64,000 bases of DNA, taken from NCBI GenBank assembly GCA_903872155.1, contig CAIQJP010000092.1, positions 1 through 64,000 of the forward strand. The letters are read 5' to 3'. Under the pieces are notes generated by a model, which made no database searches, had not been told where the DNA came from, and worked only from the letters and a program-made list of their open reading frames with translations. Of the stretch, positions 8,640-16,456 are shown in pieces. Origin of the DNA: an uncultured Actinomycetes bacterium. GTDB taxonomy: Bacteria > Actinomycetota > Acidimicrobiia > Acidimicrobiales > Ilumatobacteraceae. The position numbers and the translations under genes are program-made. The number at the start of each line of letters is the position of its first letter. Position 1 is the stretch's first letter.

Positions 8640-8659
8640 TTTGTAATACGCAATTGCAT
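8640..8659 (+). promoter_or_regulatory. Upstream element of lipoprotein cassette, copy A
   Basis: TTTGTAAT, five bases, then ATTGCAT. The same arrangement recurs at 9228-9247 before the sister gene, while surrounding bases differ, so this part of the upstream region has been kept. It may be a promoter or activator site. Confidence 0.4.
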
Positions 8660-8677
8660 ATTACACACATAACGAAC

Positions 8678-8742
8678 GCGCTGGGAGGCGACATGAAAAA
8701 GGTATTAGGAATTTTGGCTGTATCAGCAGCTCTCGTTGGTTT
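8678..8742 (+). repeat. 65-bp exact direct repeat, copy A (RBS plus signal-peptide codons)
   Basis: Identical, base for base, to 9258-9322 at an offset of 580 bp. It covers the GGGAGG ribosome site, the ATG and the first 16 codons of the lipoprotein gene; divergence begins right after, at the lipobox. Confidence 0.9.
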
Positions 8743-9067
8743 TACCGCTTGTGGCGGAGACGACTCGGCTAACGAGGTCGGTACTGCGGCCGGCATTTTG
8801 GCTGCTCAACTTGAAGAAAAGGGCGCCGCTGAAGGTATCGCAATTGACGTCGATTGCGCAATCAAGAAATTGGTGACCTTGAGTGCTGAAGACCTCACAA
8901 TTTTGAGCGACAACATTGATGCGGACGTTGAAGACCTGACTGAAATTGGTGCATCTGAAAAAGCCAATACGGTACTTGGTCAGGTCGCTGACGAGTGCGC
9001 ATCGGCAAGCGAAGACGCTGCCGACGGCGGAGCTGATGACGGTAGCGCCGACACCACAATGCCCTGA
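8693..9067 (+). CDS. Small secreted lipoprotein, member 2 (tandem copy A)
   Basis: 124 residues. ATG at 8693 was chosen because GGGAGG stands just upstream and the sister copy begins identically; 13 further upstream codons are ignored. The lipobox is FTAC (Cys about residue 19), followed by GGDDS. The mature part carries IDVDCAIKKLVTLSAEDL and a second cysteine in ADECAS, then an Asp/Ala-rich tail ending DTTMP. The cysteine pair and SAEDL-type helix are shared with the next gene. It should be anchored on the outer face of the membrane; role unknown. Confidence 0.8.
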   Translation: MKKVLGILAVSAALVGFTACGGDDSANEVGTAAGILAAQLEEKGAAEGIAIDVDCAIKKLVTLSAEDLTILSDNIDADVEDLTEIGASEKANTVLGQVADECASASEDAADGGADDGSADTTMP

Positions 9068-9113
9068 TAGTTGCTCGTCTCGATTTATTTTGAAACACAA
9101 CTTGTAACAACTG

Positions 9114-9165
9114 AATCACCCGCTGCTGACGAAGCCAGTCTCGCCCGCAGCGGGTGATTTGTTTC
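9114..9165 (+). terminator. Hairpin terminator after lipoprotein copy A
   Basis: A 13-bp perfect stem pairs 9114-9126 with 9147-9159 (core TCACCCGCTGC/GCAGCGGGTGA) around a 20-base loop and runs into TTTGTTTC. The same hairpin recurs after copy B. Confidence 0.75.
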
Positions 9166-9227
9166 ACGAGGCCCGGCGAGGGGGATCTCGGACATTCAAA
9201 AGGTTCGTTGTTAGGGTGCGGGGGCAA

Positions 9228-9247
9228 TTTGTAATCACATATTGCAT
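9228..9247 (+). promoter_or_regulatory. Upstream element of lipoprotein cassette, copy B
   Basis: TTTGTAAT, five bases, then ATTGCAT, matching 8640-8659. It lies 25 bases before the ATG here and 33 before it in copy A, so the spacing to the gene has changed by 8 bp. Confidence 0.4.
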
Positions 9248-9257
9248 TCACATCTAG

Positions 9258-9322
9258 GCGCTGGGAGGCGACATGAAAAAGGTATTAGGAATTTTGGCTG
9301 TATCAGCAGCTCTCGTTGGTTT
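9258..9322 (+). repeat. 65-bp exact direct repeat, copy B (RBS plus signal-peptide codons)
   Basis: Exact partner of 8678-8742. Perfect identity including third codon positions next to a strongly diverged mature region points to recent duplication with fast change, or to gene conversion limited to the 5' end. Confidence 0.9.
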
Positions 9323-9632
9323 CACTGCCTGTGGCGGAGACGACTCCACTGACGCACAGGCCCAAGCAGTTGCTTCATTGGCGGCACAGGTCGAGGCAAA
9401 AGCCACCGAAGTTGGCGCAACGTTTGACGCGGAGTGTGCGATCAAGGAATTAGCCACCCTCAGCAGCGAGGACATTCAGCTTTTGACGGACAACATGGAT
9501 TCCGATGGGGACCCAGCCGACTACGGAGTCTCAGAAAAGGGTCAGGCCGCAGTTGAGAAGATAGGCAACGAATGTTTGGACTTGAGTGGCGCGCTTGCCG
9601 ATGACGGTAGTGCCGACACCACAATGCCCTGA
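9273..9632 (+). CDS. Small secreted lipoprotein, member 3 (tandem copy B)
   Basis: 119 residues, paralogous to the gene 206 bp upstream. The signal peptide is identical, with lipobox FTAC and GGDDS. The mature part keeps AECAIKELATLSSEDIQLLTDN and the second cysteine (GNECLDLS), but most other positions differ. The tail ADDGSADTTMP is again nearly identical to copy A. Signal peptide, cysteines and tail are therefore conserved and the surface between them has drifted. Function unknown; a surface-exposed or ligand-binding role for the variable part is a guess. Confidence 0.8.
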   Translation: MKKVLGILAVSAALVGFTACGGDDSTDAQAQAVASLAAQVEAKATEVGATFDAECAIKELATLSSEDIQLLTDNMDSDGDPADYGVSEKGQAAVEKIGNECLDLSGALADDGSADTTMP

Positions 9633-9680
9633 TAGTTGCCCGTTTCAATCTATTTCGAAACACAACATATAACTACTACA

Positions 9681-9731
9681 TCACCCGCTGTTGACGAGAC
9701 CAGTCTCGCCGGCAGCGGGTGAATTCTTTTT
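9681..9731 (+). terminator. Hairpin terminator after lipoprotein copy B
   Basis: Stem TCACCCGCTG (9681-9690) pairs with CAGCGGGTGA (9713-9722), with a possible inner stem CGAGA/TCTCG, followed by ATTCTTTTTC. It is the duplicate of the hairpin at 9114 and has a better T-run. Confidence 0.8.
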
Positions 9732-9734
9732 CTG

Positions 9735-9746
9735 GGTCATATGACC
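9735..9746. promoter_or_regulatory. 12-bp perfect palindrome GGTCATATGACC
   Basis: A fully symmetric 12-bp site directly after the copy B terminator and about 95 bp before the next gene. It may be an operator for the following lipoprotein/secreted-protein pair. The rest of this 208-bp gap holds only small inverted repeats (ACAACG/CGTTGT at 9783-9798) and an isolated TTGACA at 9780. Confidence 0.35.
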
Positions 9747-9840
9747 TATAGATCGTCTGTTTTTTACTCGTCATCTTCGTTGACAACGACACCGTTGTGG
9801 GGTTCCGAAGTCCCACAGTGTCGGCACGAAGGGAAGATTG

Positions 9841-10428
9841 ATGAAACGAAAATGGTTGATAACAGCGCTATGGGTTTTGGGTGCGTGTGGTGGAACATCA
9901 GGTGCCGTCGTTGGTGAGTTGCCCAGTACTGGACTTAATCCACTTGAGACAACTTCAAAGGTTCGCTCAACAACAACGATGCCCGCAGAAAAGTTTGAAC
10001 CGACCACTTTGACAATTGCTGCAGATCTTGAAAGTTCATTTGCCCAATTGATGCAAGCACGAATTGAGTGTGGTCGAGATCCATATTCATGTGATGTCGC
10101 GACCTTCACCGAAGTGAACAGTCCGATCTATCAAGACCTTAAGCAGCTCATTGAGACACGACGAAGTGCACATATCACCGCGACCGGTGGCGGATCGATT
10201 CGATATCGAATTGACAAAACGCAGGCCCTCTCTGATTCAAGTGCTCTTGTAGATACTTGCATTACCGATGATGTGGTGTTGGTTGATGGCGACATCATTT
10301 TTGATGACTCGATGATGAGCTCATTGGTGACTTTCACGTTGGTCAAGGTCGATGATCAATGGCTATGGAATAAGGGAACTCCCACTCGATGGATGACCGA
10401 GGAGGACTTATGCAACTTCGACGCATGA
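9841..10428 (+). CDS. Lipoprotein of unknown function, paired with a secreted protein
   Basis: 195 residues. The signal peptide begins MKRKW and ends in lipobox LGAC (Cys about residue 16). A Thr-rich linker leads to a domain of some 135 residues with DLESSFAQLMQARIECG, a predicted strand-rich half (VDTCITDDVVLVDGD), and a final VDDQWLWNKGTPTRW segment. The overall plan, helices first and a curved sheet later, resembles NTF2/SnoaL-like domains, but I make no firm assignment. ATG at 9841 has AGGGAAG upstream; a TTG at 9838 is the alternative. The next gene starts inside its last codons, so the two are coupled. Confidence 0.65.
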   Translation: MKRKWLITALWVLGACGGTSGAVVGELPSTGLNPLETTSKVRSTTTMPAEKFEPTTLTIAADLESSFAQLMQARIECGRDPYSCDVATFTEVNSPIYQDLKQLIETRRSAHITATGGGSIRYRIDKTQALSDSSALVDTCITDDVVLVDGDIIFDDSMMSSLVTFTLVKVDDQWLWNKGTPTRWMTEEDLCNFDA

Positions 10429-11258
10429 GTCTGGTTGGCCTTATTGTTTCATTGCTTGTGATGGTCTGTGCAGATGTGCATCGTCAAGTCCTTGCTGTCG
10501 ATGCACCGGTTGGAAGCGGTGGCGCCGATGGTGGTTCGATTTGGGCCGGTGTCCAAACATCTTCGCCACCGAATGGATCTGGTGTTGATTCATCGGGATA
10601 TCGATGGGTACCGGCAACCATTTACGACAGCGGCATCGGAGCAACAACTGGAATTACGAAGTTGGTCGGTTCAATTCGTTACGACCTATATGAACGACAC
10701 GCACCAGATGGTGGAATGACGTTGGTGTGGATCCCACGTCCGTCCACTGTACAACTGGCTCAGAATGCAGCGATCTTGGTGAGAGGTCGATTACCTCAAC
10801 CATCGGTGATGACCGCTCCACCAACTGATCATGTCGTAGTGAATGTTGGGATGTGGATGTGGGCGAATACCGACTGGTGGCATTCGGTAACGGCTATGGC
10901 GTGGGTTCCGACAGTGTTTGGTTCGGCGTGGGCGCGCACGACGGCAACTCCGATTCGACTTCGTTTCATTTCTCAAGATGACGGGACATCGAATGGTGGT
11001 TTAGTCGGAGCAATGGAGTGTGATGGGCCTGGCTTTGAATGGAGCGTTGCGATTGGTGACGAAGCGACATCGCCGTGTATGTACACCTATCAACATTCAT
11101 CTGCTAGCCGCGATGGGGGAGTCTTCGTTGGTGTTGTGTCAGTTGAATGGGAAATCTCATGGACGTCAAACACCGGCGGAAGTGGTTCATTGCCGTCGTA
11201 TACAACGAGTTCGTTTATCGCATTGAGGGTTGACGAACTTCAGGCACTCGTTGAATGA
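10410..11258 (+). CDS. Conserved actinobacterial secreted protein of unknown function
   Basis: 282 residues. ATG at 10410 follows GAGGAGG at ideal spacing and overlaps the upstream gene by 19 bp; the seven upstream codons are excluded. A hydrophobic signal segment (LVGLIVSLLVMVCA) precedes a secreted domain with WMWANTDWW, MECDGPGFEW, PCMYTYQHSSA and VEWEISWTSNTGG. From memory, this motif series recurs in actinobacterial exported proteins often mislabelled ATP/GTP-binding; no nucleotide motif is present. The single CDGPG and CMYTY cysteines may form a disulfide. Its 3' end overlaps the convergent EamA gene by 19 bp. Confidence 0.65.
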   Translation: MQLRRMSLVGLIVSLLVMVCADVHRQVLAVDAPVGSGGADGGSIWAGVQTSSPPNGSGVDSSGYRWVPATIYDSGIGATTGITKLVGSIRYDLYERHAPDGGMTLVWIPRPSTVQLAQNAAILVRGRLPQPSVMTAPPTDHVVVNVGMWMWANTDWWHSVTAMAWVPTVFGSAWARTTATPIRLRFISQDDGTSNGGLVGAMECDGPGFEWSVAIGDEATSPCMYTYQHSSASRDGGVFVGVVSVEWEISWTSNTGGSGSLPSYTTSSFIALRVDELQALVE

Positions 11259-12166
11259 ACTTCGGCGGCGTCACCATCTGTGAATTCACTCGGCGTGCGT
11301 TGTGACCACACCACTCCAACGATGACAAGTGCGGCTCCGAGTAACTGAATGGCTTTGAGTGAATCTCCGAGAATGACGACAACCCAAATCAACGTGAGCA
11401 CTGGCTCGGTTGTTGCCACAAGCGCTGCCGAAGCCGGCCCAAGATGTCGAACACCTAAGAAGAATCCCATACTGGCAATGACCGTGCTGATGAGGGCCAA
11501 TCCAAATATTGATCCAATTCCGTTGAAAGTATTTGGAAAGTCGGGCGGCCATTTGATGACTGCGATAACGGCAGCGAACGCCAACGATCCAGTCAAGCTC
11601 CATGCGGATGCAACTAGACCATCACCAGCTTGATCGCCTCTCACTAAACGTTCGCTGAAGATCATGTATGCGGCATACATCAGCGCGTTACCGAGGGTCA
11701 GCACGAGTCCAAGAATTGTTGCCCCACCAGCGCCATCAAGAACTTCTGGAACTGTGAGTGCGATACCGACGAGAGTGATCGCTACTGCAATCCATACATG
11801 CTTTGATGCGGGTCGTCCTAAGAGAGATGCACCGACGGCAACCATGGCGGGGTAGGTGTAAATGATGACGATGTATAACGCACCAGGCATGCGGTCAAGC
11901 GCGGCAAAACCTAACCACGACACCGAACCGAAAACGAGGCCGGCTGCAAAACGGGGTTTCCATGCCACAGAGAACGGACTCGGGCCACCACGGCGATGGC
12001 GGATAACGATGAAAATCCAGGCAGCAGGGACAGCAATGAAGAAGCGCCACAGTAAAACATCAACGGCATCAAGTTCTTTAAGAACGGTTTTGCCGAAAAT
12101 GGTGAACATCGAATATGCGCTGGCGCTGATGAGCATCCATATGACACCAAGTTTTTTCGACGACAC
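11240..12166 (-). CDS. EamA/DMT superfamily transporter
   Basis: 308 residues with about ten hydrophobic helices in two repeated halves, each ending in the EamA pattern (first half AAWIFIVIRHRR then GSVSWLGFAALDRMPGAL; second half STVIASMGFFLGVRHLG then EPVLTLIWVVVILGDSL). Such inner-membrane proteins export or exchange amino acids, nucleotides or other metabolites. GTG at 12166 was taken because a later ATG would cut the first helix; the Shine-Dalgarno is weak. It lies 12 bp after the GGDEF/EAL gene and is probably the last gene of that leftward operon. Substrate unknown. Confidence 0.85.
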   Translation of the reverse strand: MSSKKLGVIWMLISASAYSMFTIFGKTVLKELDAVDVLLWRFFIAVPAAWIFIVIRHRRGGPSPFSVAWKPRFAAGLVFGSVSWLGFAALDRMPGALYIVIIYTYPAMVAVGASLLGRPASKHVWIAVAITLVGIALTVPEVLDGAGGATILGLVLTLGNALMYAAYMIFSERLVRGDQAGDGLVASAWSLTGSLAFAAVIAVIKWPPDFPNTFNGIGSIFGLALISTVIASMGFFLGVRHLGPASAALVATTEPVLTLIWVVVILGDSLKAIQLLGAALVIVGVVWSQRTPSEFTDGDAAEVHSTSA

Positions 12167-12178
12167 GAAAGAGAAACG

Positions 12179-13657
12179 CTACGCCATCAGACCGTCGGTA
12201 GCGCGCTCTGCGGCCATTTTTAAGATCATGTCTTCGAGTGCGGTGGCAGTAATAGCGGGAGAGTAGAGATGGCCTTGATGGGTCGTGCAACCAAGCGCCA
12301 GCAGTGCGTCGGCTTGGGCCCCACTTTCAACTCCGTCAGCCGAAATGCTCAGACCCAGATCTTTAGCCAAATTGACCATGGCGCGCACAACGGCTCGGTC
12401 GTTGGCATGAGAGGTGAGAGAGTCAACGTGAAGGCGATCAACGCGTACTTCATCAAGTGGCAGTGAACGCAACATTGACAAAGATCCGCCACCGCGTCCA
12501 GCATCTTCGAGACACACACGAGCGCCGAGTTGACGCATTTCGGTTAAAACACCGGCAGCACCAACAAGATCGCTGAACATCGCAGTTTCGTAAACGTCAA
12601 GTGTGAGCATGCTCGGTTCAATACCAGTGAAGTACGACGCCACTTGACCATCACGCCAAGCTCGGGGAGTGCAGCGATGAGGCAAGTTGACGCGGAAACG
12701 AAATCCGGTGGGAAGTCCAAGTGCAACGAGGCGGCGAATCACGGGGCGTGATTGTTGCATGATGACCGAAGTGAGTCGCTCGAGCGTGCTGGCATCCTCG
12801 GCCATCGTGAGCATCGCTCCAGCACTCGTAATTGTTCCGTCTCGTCGGACCCATCGAGCCAAAATTTCTGCGCCAATGATTTGCCCAGTGCTGGCATCAA
12901 ATTCTGGTTGGAAAAATGGCACAACATCGCCGGCATCAATGGCGAGACGTAACGAGCGTTCTTCGGCCGCTCGACGTTGCATTTCGAATCGAATATCAGA
13001 CGTGAAGATTTCCACACGATCGCGACCGGCATCTTTTGCGCGATGCAATGCGACGTTGGCAAAACCGATCAGCTCACTTGCGGTGTCGTTGGCATCGGGT
13101 CCGATAGCAACACCAATGCTGACTGAAATGCGAACAAGGCGACCACTTAGTTCAAGCGGTTCACTCATCACTTGTGTCAGGCGATGTGCAACATCGGAAA
13201 CTTGAGAAACATCTGATGCTTCGTTAATCACAATGATGAACTCATCACCACCAAGCCGTCCAGCGATACAGCCAGTTGGCATGACTGTGCGCATACGTCG
13301 ACCCATGACTTGGAGAAGTTGATCGCCGGCTCCGTGACCAAGCGAATCGTTGATGCTCTTAAAGCGATCGACATCCATGAAGAGCACTGCGATTTTGTGT
13401 GAGTTTCGACTATGAGAAATTTCCTGTTCGAGGTGCTCAATGATCCCTTGACGATTAAGTAGTTCGGTCAACGAGTCATGTGAGGCAACGTGAGCCAAGC
13501 GGTCGTTGGCTTGAGCAAGTTGTTCTTGTTCGGTTTGCAGACTGACGACGAGTTGTTGAGTTCGCGAGTGCTGTCGTAACAAGTTGGCAACGCTGACAAT
13601 TGACAGCAATGCGACGGCTACCAAGAGAGCCGGAATCACAGTCGTCGCAATAATCAC
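12179..13657 (-). CDS. Membrane GGDEF-EAL protein, EAL domain degenerate
   Basis: 492 residues: one N-terminal membrane helix (5-27), a short coiled segment, a GGDEF domain (about 60-220) with intact GGDEF at 136-140, and an EAL-fold domain (about 235-485). The cyclase half looks able to make cyclic di-GMP and lacks an upstream RxxD inhibitory site. In the EAL half key positions have changed: EIL for EAL (264-266), EDAG for DDFG (384-387), VRVD for the usual K-x-D (404-407) and ADGVES for AEGVET (440-445). It is therefore probably not an active phosphodiesterase. GTG at 13657 is the first start after an in-frame stop. Confidence 0.88.
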   Translation of the reverse strand: MIIATTVIPALLVAVALLSIVSVANLLRQHSRTQQLVVSLQTEQEQLAQANDRLAHVASHDSLTELLNRQGIIEHLEQEISHSRNSHKIAVLFMDVDRFKSINDSLGHGAGDQLLQVMGRRMRTVMPTGCIAGRLGGDEFIIVINEASDVSQVSDVAHRLTQVMSEPLELSGRLVRISVSIGVAIGPDANDTASELIGFANVALHRAKDAGRDRVEIFTSDIRFEMQRRAAEERSLRLAIDAGDVVPFFQPEFDASTGQIIGAEILARWVRRDGTITSAGAMLTMAEDASTLERLTSVIMQQSRPVIRRLVALGLPTGFRFRVNLPHRCTPRAWRDGQVASYFTGIEPSMLTLDVYETAMFSDLVGAAGVLTEMRQLGARVCLEDAGRGGGSLSMLRSLPLDEVRVDRLHVDSLTSHANDRAVVRAMVNLAKDLGLSISADGVESGAQADALLALGCTTHQGHLYSPAITATALEDMILKMAAERATDGLMA

Positions 13658-13693
13658 CCTTGTGTATCGGTCAGTTGATCGACCGACTTGACA

Positions 13694-14599
13694 CTATTTA
13701 CGCAGGCGAGGCAAGACCATCGGGGTGTTGGCTTTGTAGGTTTCCCAACCAGGGCGACGCTCGGCGCTGCGCTTTTCGGCAATCGGAATGCTGGCCGCAA
13801 AGAACATGACAGTCATGGCCAAGGCTCCGACACCGGCCCACCACGACCTGGGGTTGGCGGCAAGGACGAAGATGAAAAGTGACCACCACCAGCACATTTC
13901 TCCGAGATAGTTGGGGTGGCGAGAGCGGGACCACAAGCCAGTGTTGAGCACATCTCCGGGCTGTTTGGTGCGATTGAAGCGACGTAAATCAAGATCGGCA
14001 AACTGCTGCAAGGCGACGCCAGTCAGGGCGATGACGACGGCCAAAACGTCAAGGACCCCAAAGGAACGACCAGAATGTGAGGCAATGACAGCCATCGGAA
14101 TGGAACCCAATGTCACGACAATCAGTGGGAAAAGGTGCACCGAAGTGAAGCTGACCGCCCAACGGGGCATAGGTGCGGTCTCGTACAACATGCGGTAGCG
14201 CCAGTCCTCGTGGTCGAGACCCGTCCAGCCAATCGCCCAGTTAGCAGTGAGCCGAATTCCCCACAGCGTGGCACAGACTGCGACAGCGAGGCGTCGAAGA
14301 TCGGCACCAGAGAATTGGCCAGGGTCATCGAGCACGAGGCAGAACCAGATGGCGAAACTTGGGGGCATGACGCTCCACCAGGCGTCAAAGGTTGACCCGT
14401 TACCGACGATTTGGCTGGCGATATAGAGAAAGGCGACTGACGCGCCGTATCCCCAGATCAGCCCTTTGGCGGGGTGGTCTGTTCCGATGATCGAGGCGAT
14501 CACGAGCGCTCCGGTGACGGCGATGACGTACAAAGCCAAGATCAATGCAAAGGATCGCGACCGTGTCCACGACGATGTGCCAGCAGAATTCATGCACAC
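13694..14599 (-). CDS. DUF1295 membrane protein (steroid reductase/ICMT-like), copy 1
   Basis: 301 residues with six or seven membrane helices. The family signature SRHPNYLGEMCWWW lies near residue 225, preceded by FNRTKQPGDVLNTGLWSRSRHP. DUF1295 proteins share this C-terminal fold with steroid 5-alpha-reductases and isoprenylcysteine methyltransferases, so NADPH or SAM chemistry on a lipid is plausible but unproven. A paralogue sits at 15675 on the other strand, with a lipid acyltransferase between. Two ATGs lie close together; the first (14599) is used. It leads the leftward operon with the GGDEF and EamA genes. Confidence 0.85.
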   Translation of the reverse strand: MCMNSAGTSSWTRSRSFALILALYVIAVTGALVIASIIGTDHPAKGLIWGYGASVAFLYIASQIVGNGSTFDAWWSVMPPSFAIWFCLVLDDPGQFSGADLRRLAVAVCATLWGIRLTANWAIGWTGLDHEDWRYRMLYETAPMPRWAVSFTSVHLFPLIVVTLGSIPMAVIASHSGRSFGVLDVLAVVIALTGVALQQFADLDLRRFNRTKQPGDVLNTGLWSRSRHPNYLGEMCWWWSLFIFVLAANPRSWWAGVGALAMTVMFFAASIPIAEKRSAERRPGWETYKANTPMVLPRLRK

Positions 14600-14604
14600 A
14601 TCTT

Positions 14605-14618
14605 GACCTAAAGAGGTC
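14605..14618. promoter_or_regulatory. Small inverted repeat between divergent DUF1295 and acyltransferase genes
   Basis: GACCT and AGGTC flank four bases in the 75-bp divergent region; with looser pairing the arms extend to TCTTGACCT/AGGTCTTGA. It could be an operator shared by the two lipid-related transcripts. Confidence 0.25.
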
Positions 14619-14674
14619 TTGATTGGCGGGTTCTGCGTCTCTCGTTCACGCTCAACGAGATCTACGCTTGGTCT

Positions 14675-15682
14675 ATGAAGCGCCGCCTCGTGAGTATTAG
14701 TGGGCTGATGATTGGTGCCGTGCTTTTGACAACGACCATCATCTTTTGGCTTCCATTGGTTCTGGTGTTTGACGCATGTCGATTGAAATGGCGTTTCCCG
14801 CTAGCGCGACTGTTGTTGTTTGCCGTGTGTTGGGCTTGGCTCGAAACTGCGGGAGTCTTATGTTCGGTGCTGTATTGGCTAACCGGACAAAGCAAGAACT
14901 TGCCAAAGCATTATGCGTTACAACGATGGTGGGCTGATCGACTCTTGCGAGCATTGAATGCAACATGTGGCTTTTCGGTTGAGGTTGAAAATATTGACGC
15001 ATTGCAACCTGGGCCGGTCTTGATGTTCGCTCGCCACGCCAGTTTGGCTGATTCACTAGCTTCGGCATATGTCATCACGACCCTGGCGCGTATGAATCCG
15101 CGGTATGTCTTAAAACGTGAACTTTTGGCCGATCCCTGTCTTGATGTTGTGGGTCAACGTTTACCCAATCATTTTCTTGATCGCCACGCAACCGACTCGA
15201 CTCCCGAATTACAAGCTCTTGAAGCTTTGGTAACAAATATTGATGCTTCAACGGTTGGGATCATTTTCCCAGAGGGCACTCGCGCCAATGACAAGAAGCG
15301 TACGCGTGCATTAGAAAAGATTGCTCTCATTGACGCCGACCGCGCCGATCGTTTGCATGAGATGAAACATTTGTTACCACCACGACCAGCCGGGACTGCG
15401 GCAATGTTACGAGGTTGTCCAAATGCTGACGTCGTCTTTGCCTGGCACGTTGGCTTTGAGGGTCTTGATACTTTCGGCGGAGTTTTGAGAGCAATTTCTT
15501 CTCGCATGCCACCCATTCGATTTCATTTGCGCCGAGTTGAGCGTTCCGCGATTCCTAACAACTCACAAATTGACACTGACGAGTTAACAAGGTGGTTAGA
15601 TGGTGAGTGGATGCGCATGGATCGCGAAGTTGATGAAGCATTAATTGCAAGAAATGAGATGAGGAGAAATCATCGTGGGTGA
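14675..15682 (+). CDS. Lysophospholipid acyltransferase-like protein (PlsC superfamily)
   Basis: 335 residues. Two hydrophobic N-terminal segments (about 5-30 and 45-68) are followed by the acyltransferase core: the HX4D motif RHASLAD near residue 122 and FPEGTRAND near residue 198, the substrate-phosphate motif. The C-terminal 100 residues are a family extension. The enzyme should pass an acyl chain to a lysolipid at the inner membrane. Its stop overlaps the GTG start of a DUF1295 gene by 8 bp, so the two are coupled, and a second DUF1295 gene is divergent 75 bp away, which suggests a common lipid-modifying job. Confidence 0.85.
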   Translation: MKRRLVSISGLMIGAVLLTTTIIFWLPLVLVFDACRLKWRFPLARLLLFAVCWAWLETAGVLCSVLYWLTGQSKNLPKHYALQRWWADRLLRALNATCGFSVEVENIDALQPGPVLMFARHASLADSLASAYVITTLARMNPRYVLKRELLADPCLDVVGQRLPNHFLDRHATDSTPELQALEALVTNIDASTVGIIFPEGTRANDKKRTRALEKIALIDADRADRLHEMKHLLPPRPAGTAAMLRGCPNADVVFAWHVGFEGLDTFGGVLRAISSRMPPIRFHLRRVERSAIPNNSQIDTDELTRWLDGEWMRMDREVDEALIARNEMRRNHRG

Positions 15683-16451
15683 AGTGATGTTGAGTTCGGC
15701 TGTGGGAATCGTTGCCTTAATGGTGACAACCTGGATTATTAGTTTGATCAAAAAGAACGCGTCCATTGTGGACATTGTGTGGGGCCTTGGATTTGTATTG
15801 GTGGCCTGGATTTCGCGTGCCGTTGCCGACGGTGATAACGCCCGTCAATGGATCTTGACCGTGATGACCACTATTTGGGGTTTGCGACTTGGTCTGTATT
15901 TGTTGTGGCGTAACGCAGGCCATGGTGAAGACTTCCGCTACCGCTCAATGCGCAAGCACTGGGGACCTCGATTTCCGATCATTAGTTTGGTGACTGTTTT
16001 CGGCTTACAAGGAACATTGATGTGGATTGTTTCGTTGCCAGTTCAGATTGGTGAATCAGATGCAACGCCGAAAGTCGGATTTATTGCTTTCGTTGGAATC
16101 GCCGTGTATTTGATCGGTTTGTTCTTTGAAGTTGTCGGCGACGCACAACTCGCTCGATTCAAAGGTGATGCATCAAATGCAGGCAAGGTCATGGATCAGG
16201 GTTTGTGGAAGTTCACTCGACACCCGAACTATTTCGGTGATTCGTGTGTGTGGTGGGGAATCGCGATTGTTGCCGCCGAAACCGGAAGTGGGGCGTGGGG
16301 CTTTATCGGTGCAGCGGTCATGACATTCTTCTTACGTCGTGTGAGCGGTGTGACTTTGTTAGAGAAGTCTTTGAAGAAGCGCCGTGAAGGTTATGACGCT
16401 TATATTGCGCGAACGAGTCCGTTCTTCCCGCGTCCGCCCAAAAAGATATAA
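15675..16451 (+). CDS. DUF1295 membrane protein (steroid reductase/ICMT-like), copy 2
   Basis: 258 residues with about six membrane helices. TRHPNYFGDSCVWW matches the family signature, preceded by KVMDQGLWKF, and SLKKRREGYDAYIARTSPF closes the protein in the usual way. It shares the signature and ending with the copy at 13694 but is shorter at the N terminus and clearly diverged. GTG at 15675 has AGGAGA nine bases upstream and overlaps the acyltransferase stop. The reaction is not known; reduction or methylation of a lipid tail is the family-based guess. Confidence 0.85.
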   Translation: MGEVMLSSAVGIVALMVTTWIISLIKKNASIVDIVWGLGFVLVAWISRAVADGDNARQWILTVMTTIWGLRLGLYLLWRNAGHGEDFRYRSMRKHWGPRFPIISLVTVFGLQGTLMWIVSLPVQIGESDATPKVGFIAFVGIAVYLIGLFFEVVGDAQLARFKGDASNAGKVMDQGLWKFTRHPNYFGDSCVWWGIAIVAAETGSGAWGFIGAAVMTFFLRRVSGVTLLEKSLKKRREGYDAYIARTSPFFPRPPKKI

Positions 16452-16456
16452 CTCTT

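Noticed and set aside
9780-9808. Promoter with TTGACA before the lipoprotein at 9841
   Set aside because: The -35 box is perfect but no acceptable -10 box lies 16-18 bases downstream.
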